Positions 1-5,329 of a stretch of 6,098 nt of DNA are shown here, in pieces (the first letter of the stretch is position 1; every line of letters starts with the position of its first letter). The translations under genes and the position numbers were made by a program. Origin of the DNA: Burkholderiales bacterium (GTDB lineage: Bacteria > Pseudomonadota > Gammaproteobacteria > Burkholderiales > Burkholderiaceae_F); NCBI GenBank assembly GCA_021205255.1, contig JAJPXW010000136.1:1-6098 (forward strand), written 5' to 3'. Under the pieces are notes generated by a model. That model was not told the DNA's origin, searched no databases, and saw nothing but the letters and a program-made list of their open reading frames with translations.

Positions 1-360
1 GTTGTATTCTTTAGCCATATCGGAGAGCCCTTTGGAAAATCGCTTTAGCCATTGGACATCCGCTTTTGGCAGACCAATACTCATAAGGAAAGCCCGAGGA
101 GTCGCCCCGGCGGCTGCCAGGTCGGAAAGATTGACAGCTAGTGTCTTACGGCCCACGTAGTAAGGATCGGCGTCATCAAGGAAATGGGTCCCCAATGCCT
201 CCATGTCGGTAGTAATAGCTAGACGGATGTTCCCGATATCTAAAAAAGCGCAGTCGTCCCCAATACCTTGAGTAAACCAAGGAGATTTAGATAGATCAGA
301 AAACGTGAAGAATTTTTTGATGATGGAGAATTCATCCAAACTCGGTGGTTCCTCGGCCAT
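1..360 (-). CDS. thiL: Thiamine-monophosphate kinase ThiL, N-terminal 120 residues (cut by window edge)
   Basis: ThiL phosphorylates thiamine monophosphate with ATP to give thiamine pyrophosphate, the last step of cofactor synthesis in the cytoplasm. I translated this frame by hand: it is open for all 120 codons from the ATG at 360 to base 1, so the 3' part lies outside the window. Family signatures are clear. They are an opening DEFSIIKKFF block, GIGDDCAFL at about residues 32-40 (the Asp pair that binds Mg-ATP), ITTDM at 49-53, then DADPYYVGRKTLAVNLSDLA and GATPRAFLMSIGLP up to about residue 98. Full-length ThiL is usually about 310-340 residues, so roughly a third is present. The ATG lies 6 bases after the nusB stop, with a weak AAGG about 10 bases upstream, which suggests translational coupling to nusB. 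nusB-thiL linkage is common in proteobacteria. Confidence 0.94.
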   Translation of the reverse strand, partial: MAEEPPSLDEFSIIKKFFTFSDLSKSPWFTQGIGDDCAFLDIGNIRLAITTDMEALGTHFLDDADPYYVGRKTLAVNLSDLAAAGATPRAFLMSIGLPKADVQWLKRFSKGLSDMAKEYN

Positions 361-366
361 CGGGTA

Positions 367-846
367 TTAGCCTTTTTTCGATGGTTCTGGCTCATCCCTA
401 TCCTCATAGGGACGATATTCAGCCACAAGCTTATCGAGTACGCCATTCACATAGCGAAATCCTTCTGTTCCACCGAAACTCTTGGCTAACTCCACAGCTT
501 CGTTAATGATGACTTTATAAGGCGTCACTGTGTTTTTAAGTTCGTAGGTACCAATGAGGAGAATTGCTCTTTCAATCGGAGATAGCTTTTGAATATCCCT
601 ATCGATGTGGGGCTCGTAAATTTTTTCTAAATCGACGAACTGTTCCACAATACCGTGGAACAGTTCTTTATAGAACTCTTCGTCGACTCTTTCGTAATCT
701 GGTACTTGGCGAACAGCCGCATCAACATCCTCAACTGAAGAATTTGAAATAAGCCATTCATAAAGACCTTGGAGGGCATATTCCCGAGCTCTTCTGCGAG
801 CACTTTTACCACAACCTTTGGCCTTTGAGGACGATTTGCGCGACAT
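367..846 (-). CDS. nusB: Transcription antitermination factor NusB
   Basis: NusB pairs with ribosomal protein S10 (NusE), binds boxA RNA and joins the Nus complex that prevents premature termination in rRNA operons. The 159-residue product has a basic N-terminal tail (residues 1-16), the helix ARRRAREYALQGLYEW (16-31), the signature LSPIERAILLIGTYEL (88-103) and the C-terminal block PYKVIINEAVELAKSFGG (109-126) followed by FRYVNGVLDKL. Its length suits the betaproteobacterial form, slightly longer than the E. coli protein because of the tail and an acidic C-terminus. The ATG at 846 is the first usable start after an in-frame stop about 27 bases upstream. I see no good Shine-Dalgarno before it, only an A-rich stretch. 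It lies 28 bases after ribH and 6 bases before thiL. The coding sequence contains a perfect 12-bp inverted repeat at 637-666. Confidence 0.97.
   Translation of the reverse strand: MSRKSSSKAKGCGKSARRRAREYALQGLYEWLISNSSVEDVDAAVRQVPDYERVDEEFYKELFHGIVEQFVDLEKIYEPHIDRDIQKLSPIERAILLIGTYELKNTVTPYKVIINEAVELAKSFGGTEGFRYVNGVLDKLVAEYRPYEDRDEPEPSKKG
637..666. repeat. Perfect 12-bp inverted repeat inside nusB, with parS-like half-sites
   Basis: GAACTGTTCCAC (637-648) and GTGGAACAGTTC (655-666) are exact reverse complements around the 6-base spacer AATACC. They fall on nusB codons 61-70 (ELFHGIVEQF). The inner 8 bases of each arm, TGTTCCAC and GTGGAACA, equal the two halves of the Gram-negative ParB-binding palindrome parS, but parS normally has the halves directly abutting. 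An outer 8-bp repeat, TCGACGAA (632-639) with TTCGTCGA (679-686), partly surrounds it. In the nusB mRNA this would fold as a stable stem-loop. Function is unknown. Confidence 0.85.
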
Positions 847-874
847 ATAAGCAAAATTACTTTTAATTGATTAG

Positions 875-1357
875 TTAGCTTGGAAAAGGAGAAAGCTTCG
901 CTTTTGTAGAACGATATAAATTTCCCATCTCGACAGCTACATTGGCACCGTCAGAACCTTTCTCTTTCACTCTTGCTCGGGCCTGTTCATCGTTTTCAAC
1001 TGTCAATATGCAGTTAGCAACAGGAATGCCGAGCTCATGGATAAGTAGAGTAATGCCAGTTGCGGACTGGTCGGCTACTAGATTGAAGTGGTAAGTATCA
1101 CCACGAATAACGCAGCCAATAGCGATAAAGGCATCGAACTTACCACGTTTTGCAAGTTGCTTAAGGGCAAATGGAATTTCCAAAGCACCAGGTACTGTTA
1201 CCACAGTAATGTTTTCGTCTTTGACTCCGAGAGCATTGAGCCTGGGAAGGCAGGAATCCATTAGACCTTGGCAAGCCCATTCATTAAAACGGCTCGTCAC
1301 GATACCGATCTTTAAATCTGTACCGTCATTGTTGGGTTCAATAAAATTTAGAGGCAT
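875..1357 (-). CDS. ribH: 6,7-dimethyl-8-ribityllumazine synthase (lumazine synthase) RibH
   Basis: RibH condenses 5-amino-6-ribitylaminouracil with 3,4-dihydroxy-2-butanone 4-phosphate to form the lumazine that riboflavin synthase then dismutates. From the chosen ATG the product has 160 residues, typical for the family. Visible landmarks are IGIVTSRFNEW (18-27, with the substrate-stacking aromatic of the RFN motif), VTVPGALEIPFALK (53-66), IAIGCVIRGDTYHFN (78-92, His90 matching the catalytic histidine) and ILTVENDEQARAR (117-129). I chose the ATG at 1357 because AGGAG lies 8 bases upstream and the protein then starts where homologues do. The frame also opens at a GTG at 1405, adding 16 residues without family resemblance. 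A 28-base gap separates ribH from nusB. Upstream lies the unusual ribE-ribH spacer where ribBA is normally found. Confidence 0.95.
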   Translation of the reverse strand: MPLNFIEPNNDGTDLKIGIVTSRFNEWACQGLMDSCLPRLNALGVKDENITVVTVPGALEIPFALKQLAKRGKFDAFIAIGCVIRGDTYHFNLVADQSATGITLLIHELGIPVANCILTVENDEQARARVKEKGSDGANVAVEMGNLYRSTKAKLSPFPS

Positions 1358-1370
1358 TCGACCTGCTCCT
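1358..1370 (-). promoter_or_regulatory. Ribosome binding site that fixes the ribH start
   Basis: On the minus strand AGGAG (plus positions 1366-1370) is followed by 8 bases and then the ATG at 1357. This spacing is near ideal, and together with the homologous N-terminus it favours 1357 over the GTG at 1405. Confidence 0.75.
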
Positions 1371-1400
1371 TGTCGTTGAAGGCGGGATTTTATCAAAACG

Positions 1401-1418
1401 ATCACCGCCTCCTTTCTT
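1401..1418 (-). promoter_or_regulatory. Second, very strong Shine-Dalgarno-like sequence upstream of ribH
   Basis: The minus strand reads AGAAAGGAGGCGGTGATC here. Apart from a 3-base insertion it is the full complement of the 16S rRNA 3' tail, not just the usual 4-6 bases. The in-frame GTG at 1405 is only 2 bases after the AGGAGG, too close for normal initiation. A TTG at 1396 in the same frame sits 11 bases after it. It may serve an alternative ribH start, act as a ribosome standby site, or be coincidental. Confidence 0.5.
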
Positions 1419-1525
1419 GAATTGCCTGTTTAGTGCGTAAAGGCGATTATCGAAAAGCTTTTCCAAGAGAATGGAAATCGGGATCAGCTGTTATAAGTTC
1501 CAAAAGAAAGAAGAGCCCACAGTCA

Positions 1526-1562
1526 AATAACGCAAACCACTTAGATCGAGGTTTGCGTCATC
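1526..1562 (-). terminator. Hairpin after ribE: possible weak intrinsic terminator or attenuator
   Basis: ACGCAAACC and GGTTTGCGT (plus 1550-1558 and 1530-1538) form a perfect 9-bp stem with an 11-base loop. On the minus-strand RNA the stem can grow to about 13 pairs by adding A-U, U-A and G-U pairs, and the 3' arm then ends in UUAUUU. It starts about 19 bases after the ribE stop. The U-tract is short and partly inside the stem, so termination is probably incomplete. An mRNA-stabilising or processing hairpin is an equal possibility. Confidence 0.45.
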
Positions 1563-1580
1563 GCCGGACTTACTTTTCCA

Positions 1581-2201
1581 TTATTTATGGGTAGGTATTT
1601 GGGTCAGAGAGAACATCCTTTCGATGTAGCGAGCCACAGTATCGACTTCGACATTGACTAAGTCTCTCTTTTTGCTGTACTTGAAAGTAGTCGATTCGAC
1701 CGTATGGGGAATTAAGTTAATAGAGATTCTAGTTCCCGCTGGAGTATCTTCTACTGCATTGACTGTTAAGGAGACTCCATTAATGGCTACCGATCCTTTA
1801 TAGGCCAGGAATTTAGCTAGCTTAGGTGGGCAACGAACTACTAATAACCAAGATTCGGCCTTTTGCTCATAAGTATCAATTTCACCCACTCCGTCAATAT
1901 GACCACTCACGATATGGCCATCAAGCCGATCTCCCAAACGAATGGCTTTCTCTAGATTGACATAACCCCAGCCATCTAAACCAGTGGTCTTATCAAGGGA
2001 TTCAGCAGACACATCGACCTTAAAGCGCTTTTCATCGATTTCTACCACTGTCATGCAAGCGCCATTAATTGCAATGGAGTCACCGATATTGACTGAAGCA
2101 AGATCGAAATCTGCTGGCGGTTCAACAATAATGCGAAGACCATCGCCAAGTTTTTCGTTATCTCTAATCCTGCCTACACCCTGAACTATTCCAGTAAACA
2201 T
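1581..2201 (-). CDS. ribE: Riboflavin synthase, alpha chain
   Basis: This enzyme dismutates two molecules of 6,7-dimethyl-8-ribityllumazine into riboflavin and 5-amino-6-ribitylaminouracil, the last step of riboflavin synthesis. The 206-residue product shows the internal duplication of the family. The N-terminal barrel starts MFTGIVQGVG and contains DSIAINGACMTVVEI (41-55). The C-terminal barrel starts near GHIVSGHIDGVGEI (95-108) and contains GSVAINGVSLTVNAV (136-150), then ISINLIPHTVESTTF (159-173). The short C-terminal helix ends RYIERMF. Length and both lumazine-binding domains are complete. The ATG at 2201 gives the canonical MFTGI start, with AAGG about 8 bases upstream inside a purine-rich tandem repeat. 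It follows ribD by 32 bases. The gene is called ribC in some E. coli literature. Confidence 0.97.
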   Translation of the reverse strand: MFTGIVQGVGRIRDNEKLGDGLRIIVEPPADFDLASVNIGDSIAINGACMTVVEIDEKRFKVDVSAESLDKTTGLDGWGYVNLEKAIRLGDRLDGHIVSGHIDGVGEIDTYEQKAESWLLVVRCPPKLAKFLAYKGSVAINGVSLTVNAVEDTPAGTRISINLIPHTVESTTFKYSKKRDLVNVEVDTVARYIERMFSLTQIPTHK

Positions 2202-2235
2202 CGTTTTACCTTTTATCTTTTATCTCTTGTCTCTT
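2202..2235 (-). repeat. Degenerate 7-bp tandem repeat forming the ribE leader
   Basis: Read on the minus strand from the last two bases of the ribD stop codon, the spacer is AAGAGAC, AAGAGAT, AAAAGAT, AAAAGGT, AAAACG, then the ribE ATG. That is five consecutive units of a 7-base motif close to AARAGRY. The fourth unit supplies the probable Shine-Dalgarno (AAAAGG). The array is almost entirely purine and likely unstructured in RNA, so it should leave ribE open to ribosomes. A repeat of this kind can change copy number by slippage. Confidence 0.7.
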
Positions 2236-3346
2236 ATTTGTCCGCCGATGGTTTTTCTTCGGCAGCTCTTAACCTTATTCGAAGATCTGTGTTCAACAGA
2301 TCGGCACTCACAATTTTCATCCTAGGAGCTTCCGCTAAAGACTTGCACTGTGGCAGATCGAGCAAACGGATTCCATCGCCAATAAACATCGGTGCGACAT
2401 AAATTAAGAACTCATCGATTAGGTTATCTTTTACTAATGCACCGTTTAATCGAGGACCAGCTTCCACGTGAACTTCATTGATCTCTCGTTTGCCAAGCTC
2501 AGCCATCAGTGCTTTTAGGTCTACTTTGCCATCTTTACCTGGCAACACGAGAACTTCAACTCCTAAGGCTTCAAAATTCCCTACCTTGACTACATCGTAG
2601 CGGGAGCAAACAAGAAGGACCTTACCGTCTTGGAATATCTTGGAATCAGGATTCAGTTTTAAATTGCTATCGACAATCACCTTCAGTGGTTGTCTTTTTG
2701 TTCCAGGCAGTCTGACGTTGAGCTGCGGGTTATCGGCTAGAACAGTCCCTGAGCCAGTCAGAATCGCTCCAACTCTTGCTCTCCAGTGCTGACCGTCCGT
2801 GCGAGAAATCTCTTCGGTAATCCACTTACTTTCGCCACTTTTTAATGCGATGTTGCCATCAAGGCTCATTGCCATCTTCGTACGGACAAAAGGCATGCCT
2901 GTTTGAATACGCTTAAAGAACCCGATGTTCATTTCATGGGCTTCTTTGGAACATATTCCGCATTCGACCTGAATTCCAGCGTCTTTTAGCATCTTAAGAC
3001 CGTTGCCTGCCACTAAAGGATTGGGATCCTGTAATGCAGCTACTACTCGAGCTGGCTTTGCCTCAATTAATGCCTTGGCGCAAGGAGGAGTTCGGCCATA
3101 GTGCGAACAAGGCTCTAAAGTTACATAGACGGTGGCTCCTTCAACGGAATTACCTCTATTAGCGGCATCACGTAAAGCCATCACTTCCGCATGAGCCTTT
3201 CCAGTCTCTTGTGTGTAGCCTTCACCAATGACTTGTCTGTCTTTAACAATTACGCAACCTACTGCAGGATTGGGTGGGCAATTAGGTTGAGCAAGTTCAG
3301 CCAAATTTAATGCCCTTTGCATCCAGCTAAGATCTGAAAAGCTCAT
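2234..3346 (-). CDS. ribD: Bifunctional riboflavin biosynthesis protein RibD (pyrimidine deaminase / uracil reductase)
   Basis: RibD performs two consecutive steps: deamination of the 2,5-diaminopyrimidine phosphate, then NADPH-dependent reduction of the ribosyl side chain. The 370-residue product is full length. The deaminase domain (about 1-145) carries the zinc site, with HAEVMALRDA at 52-61 (zinc ligand His52, proton-shuttling Glu54) and EPCSHYGRTPPC at 78-89 (Cys80 and Cys89). The reductase domain (about 146-365) shows RTKMAMSLDGNIAL (155-168), SKWIT, RVGAILTGSGTVLADNPQLN (191-210) and VHVEAGPRLNGAL (292-304). The ATG at 3346 overlaps the nrdR stop in an ATGA arrangement, with GAGGAG 5 bases upstream inside nrdR, so the two are very likely translationally coupled. 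A 10-bp imperfect tandem repeat lies at 2629-2648. No catalytic residue appears to be missing. Confidence 0.97.
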   Translation of the reverse strand: MSFSDLSWMQRALNLAELAQPNCPPNPAVGCVIVKDRQVIGEGYTQETGKAHAEVMALRDAANRGNSVEGATVYVTLEPCSHYGRTPPCAKALIEAKPARVVAALQDPNPLVAGNGLKMLKDAGIQVECGICSKEAHEMNIGFFKRIQTGMPFVRTKMAMSLDGNIALKSGESKWITEEISRTDGQHWRARVGAILTGSGTVLADNPQLNVRLPGTKRQPLKVIVDSNLKLNPDSKIFQDGKVLLVCSRYDVVKVGNFEALGVEVLVLPGKDGKVDLKALMAELGKREINEVHVEAGPRLNGALVKDNLIDEFLIYVAPMFIGDGIRLLDLPQCKSLAEAPRMKIVSADLLNTDLRIRLRAAEEKPSADK

Positions 3347-3822
3347 GATTGCTCCTCTGCAGAAAGGGATTTCAATTTATTAATTGCTTCTACAAAGTCT
3401 TCCGGTTTTTTGTAATCTAGGTAGACAGAAGCAAACCGCATGTAGGCTACCCCGTCAATTTTTCTTAATTCTTCAAGCACCATCTCGCCGATACGGCTCG
3501 TATGGACTTCCTTTTCGTTCAAGAACCTAAGTTTGGTTTCTATAGATTCAAGAGCTTCATCAATTTGCGATGCTTTTACAGGCCTTTTGCGCAGGGCAAT
3601 TTCCATTGACTTGCGCAACTTATCGGGGTTGTAGGAGACGCGGGAGATTCCATCACGCTTTATGAGAAGGGGCAAGTTTAAAGTCGCCTTCTCATAGGTA
3701 GTAAATCGTTTGCCGCACTTAGGATTCATGCAACGTCTTCTTCGGCGAATTGCAGTTCCTTCCATGCAGGAGCGGGAGTCAATGACTTGCGAGTCCGGAA
3801 ACTTGCAGAACGGACACATCAT
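3343..3822 (-). CDS. nrdR: Transcriptional repressor NrdR
   Basis: NrdR represses ribonucleotide reductase operons by binding paired 16-bp NrdR boxes. Its ATP-cone domain senses ATP/dATP. The 159-residue product has the N-terminal zinc ribbon (CPFC at 3-6, second Cys pair at 31 and 36), the arginine run RRRRR (26-30) and KRFTTYE (38-44). The ATP-cone follows at about 50-140, with LPLLIKRDG, LRKSMEIALRKRPV (69-82) and VAYMRFASVYLDYK (125-138). The second cysteine pair is spaced C-x4-C rather than the C-x2-C I know from E. coli, Pseudomonas and Burkholderia NrdR. I chose the ATG at 3822 over the adjacent ATG at 3819 because AAGGAG lies 8 bases upstream and the M-x-CPFC start is standard. It begins 24 bases after glyA and overlaps ribD by 4 bases. 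Confidence 0.97.
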   Translation of the reverse strand: MMCPFCKFPDSQVIDSRSCMEGTAIRRRRRCMNPKCGKRFTTYEKATLNLPLLIKRDGISRVSYNPDKLRKSMEIALRKRPVKASQIDEALESIETKLRFLNEKEVHTSRIGEMVLEELRKIDGVAYMRFASVYLDYKKPEDFVEAINKLKSLSAEEQS

Positions 3823-3846
3823 GATGGATTCTCCTTAGGACTTCTT

Positions 3847-5106
3847 CTATTTATATACTGGGAAAGTAGTTGTTAATTCTTTGACTCTGGCTTTAACTCT
3901 GTCGATCACCTCTTGATCCTTTGGATTGTCGAGGACATCAGCAATTAAGTTGGCAATTTCCCGAGCTTCTTTTTCTTTCATGCCTCTTGTGGTCATGGCC
4001 GGTGAACCAAGGCGAATGCCACTTGTCACGAAAGGCTTTTCCGGATCATTAGGAATAGCGTTCTTATTAACAGTAATGTTGGCTTCATGCAAAACGTTTT
4101 CCGCTTCCTTGCCAGTGATATGTTTAGAACGAAGATCTACAAGCATTACATGGCTGTCAGTACCGCCTGAGACAATGCGAAGACCACGTTTAGCCAGTTC
4201 TCCAGCCATTGCCTTGGCATTTTCAACGACTTGGTGCTGATACTCCTTAAACTCAGGTTGCAAAGCCTGTTGTAACGCTACAGCTTTACTTGCAATCACA
4301 TGTTGGAGTGGACCGCCCTGCGTTCCTGGGAAAACTGCCGAATTAATCTTTTTCTCAAATTCAGGCTTACAGAAAATTAAGCCACCTCTTGGACCACGAA
4401 GGGTCTTGTGGGTAGTTGTCGAAACCACGTCCGCATATGGGAATGGACTTGGATAGGCGCCACCAGCCACAAGACCGGCATAGTGAGCCATGTCCACCAT
4501 TAAAATAGCACCGACTTTATCGGCAATTTCGCGGAAACGCTGGAAATCGATTTTGCGGGAATAGGCGGAGGCGCCGGCAATAATCAATTTTGGCTTATTT
4601 TCCAGTGCTAACTTTTCAACTTGGTCGTAATCGATTTCTTCCTTGTCGTTCAAACCATAGCTAACTACGTTGAACCATTTACCAGACATGTTAAGTTTCA
4701 TGCCGTGGGAAAGGTGTCCACCTTCAGCCAAGGACATTCCCATCACTGTGTCGCCAGGATTTAGAAAAGCAAAAAAGACCGCCATATTGGCTTGTGCGCC
4801 GGAGTGTGGTTGGACATTTACGGCCATATCGACACCGGCTGGCTTACAAAAGAGTTCCTTGGCCCTTTCCTGCGCTAGCTTTTCTATTTCATCAACGTAT
4901 TCGCAACCACCATAGTAGCGACGACCAGGATAACCTTCGGCGTATTTATTTGTTAGCACCGAACCTTGCGCTTCTAACACAGCCGGAGATGCATAGTTTT
5001 CACTGGCAATCAATTCAATTTGGTCTTCCTGTCTTTTATGCTCAGCATTAATAAATTTAGCGACCTCAGGATCCTGGGCTAATAGAGTATCTTCTTTCCC
5101 GAACAT
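3847..5106 (-). CDS. glyA: Serine hydroxymethyltransferase GlyA
   Basis: GlyA is the PLP enzyme that converts serine and tetrahydrofolate to glycine and 5,10-methylene-tetrahydrofolate, the main source of one-carbon units for purines, thymidylate and methionine. The 419-residue product is full length. Visible motifs are IELIASENYASPAV (30-43), LTNKYAEGYPGRRYYGGCEY (51-70), VNVQPHSGAQANMAV (96-110), the VDMAHYAGLVAGG region (204-216), and THKTLRGPRGG (232-242), in which Lys234 is the PLP Schiff-base lysine. Further on is GTQGGPLQHVIASKAVA (261-277). The ATG at 5106 has AGGA 8 bases upstream. It is the first gene of the leftward cluster, with nrdR starting 24 bases after its stop. It is divergent from erpA across 223 bases that hold its probable promoter. 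Confidence 0.98.
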   Translation of the reverse strand: MFGKEDTLLAQDPEVAKFINAEHKRQEDQIELIASENYASPAVLEAQGSVLTNKYAEGYPGRRYYGGCEYVDEIEKLAQERAKELFCKPAGVDMAVNVQPHSGAQANMAVFFAFLNPGDTVMGMSLAEGGHLSHGMKLNMSGKWFNVVSYGLNDKEEIDYDQVEKLALENKPKLIIAGASAYSRKIDFQRFREIADKVGAILMVDMAHYAGLVAGGAYPSPFPYADVVSTTTHKTLRGPRGGLIFCKPEFEKKINSAVFPGTQGGPLQHVIASKAVALQQALQPEFKEYQHQVVENAKAMAGELAKRGLRIVSGGTDSHVMLVDLRSKHITGKEAENVLHEANITVNKNAIPNDPEKPFVTSGIRLGSPAMTTRGMKEKEAREIANLIADVLDNPKDQEVIDRVKARVKELTTTFPVYK

Positions 5107-5170
5107 GTCTTTATTCCTAAAGTGGTGTAGTTTTAGATGTTAATTGTTAGTAAATGTTGAATGGGGAAGG

Positions 5171-5193
5171 ATTATATATACAAGATATAGTGG
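5171..5193 (-). promoter_or_regulatory. Probable glyA -10 element with overlapping NrdR-box-like sequence
   Basis: On the minus strand a perfect TATAAT lies at 5176-5171, giving a predicted 5' leader of about 60 bases before glyA. No good -35 is present at 16-18 bases spacing (TAATTT at 17). Immediately upstream, minus-strand CCACTATATCTTGTAT (5193-5178) matches 13 of 16 positions of the published NrdR-box consensus acaCwAtATaTwGtgt, including all six capitalised positions. I found no second box at the usual 21 or 31-32 base offsets. The promoter call is moderate; the operator call is weaker. Confidence 0.42.
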
Positions 5194-5241
5194 AAATTAA
5201 GGCTCTGAAAACAAATTTCATCTATCGTATGTTTAAATAGT

Positions 5242-5260
5242 GGGAATTGGACCAATTACC
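5242..5260. promoter_or_regulatory. Operator-like palindrome between glyA and erpA (site 1)
   Basis: AATTGG-A-CCAATT (5245-5257) is a perfect 6-bp inverted repeat with a single central base. It extends by two further pairs (GG 5242-5243 with CC 5259-5260) across one mismatch. It sits mid-way in the divergent spacer, about 27 bases upstream of the erpA TATAAT. The symmetry suggests a dimeric repressor or activator site. I cannot assign a regulator. Confidence 0.5.
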
Positions 5261-5267
5261 CCCATAT

Positions 5268-5284
5268 AACCTCTTGACGAGGTT
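5268..5284. promoter_or_regulatory. Palindrome in the -35 region of erpA (site 2)
   Basis: AACCTC (5268-5273) and GAGGTT (5279-5284) are exact reverse complements around TTGAC. The repeat ends 2 bases before the TATAAT of erpA, so a bound protein would contact the -35 region directly. It does not fit the IscR type 1 or type 2 consensus when aligned by eye. A regulator acting on Fe-S carrier expression is plausible but unproven. Confidence 0.5.
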
Positions 5285-5286
5285 CG

Positions 5287-5292
5287 TATAAT
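5287..5292 (+). promoter_or_regulatory. Probable -10 element of the erpA promoter
   Basis: A perfect TATAAT lies 37 bases before the erpA start codon, predicting a leader of about 30 bases. The sequence 16-18 bases upstream (ATATAA) is a poor -35. The attractive TTGACG at 5274-5279 is only 7 bases away and cannot pair with it. The promoter may therefore need an activator, perhaps through the neighbouring palindromes. Confidence 0.5.
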
Positions 5293-5329
5293 TTAGCTAT
5301 CCATAAGATTTAATAGGGAAAACCAGTAA

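Noticed and set aside
240..446. Alternative 68-codon minus-strand frame across the nusB-thiL junction
   Set aside because: It overlaps the end of nusB and the start of thiL in another frame; both of those have clear family motifs.
1452..1463. 12-bp palindrome GAAAAGCTTTTC in the ribE-ribH spacer
   Set aside because: It is a perfect palindrome but AT-rich with no loop, and nothing nearby links it to a promoter; chance is likely enough that I did not list it as an operator.
1406..1580. FMN riboswitch before ribH
   Set aside because: None of the conserved RFN-element blocks are visible on the minus strand, and the spacer is dominated by an unrelated hairpin.
1984..2184. Plus-strand frames opposite ribE, glyA and nusB
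   Set aside because: They are antisense shadows of well-supported genes and give low-complexity or unrecognisable peptides.
5264..5289. IscR binding site upstream of erpA
   Set aside because: Aligning by CC or by TTGAC to the type 2 and type 1 consensus sequences leaves several key positions unmatched.
5274..5292. TTGACG plus TATAAT as a standard sigma-70 promoter for erpA
   Set aside because: Only 7 bases separate the hexamers, far from the 16-18 required, so they cannot form one promoter. TTGAC is better read as the spacer of the palindrome.
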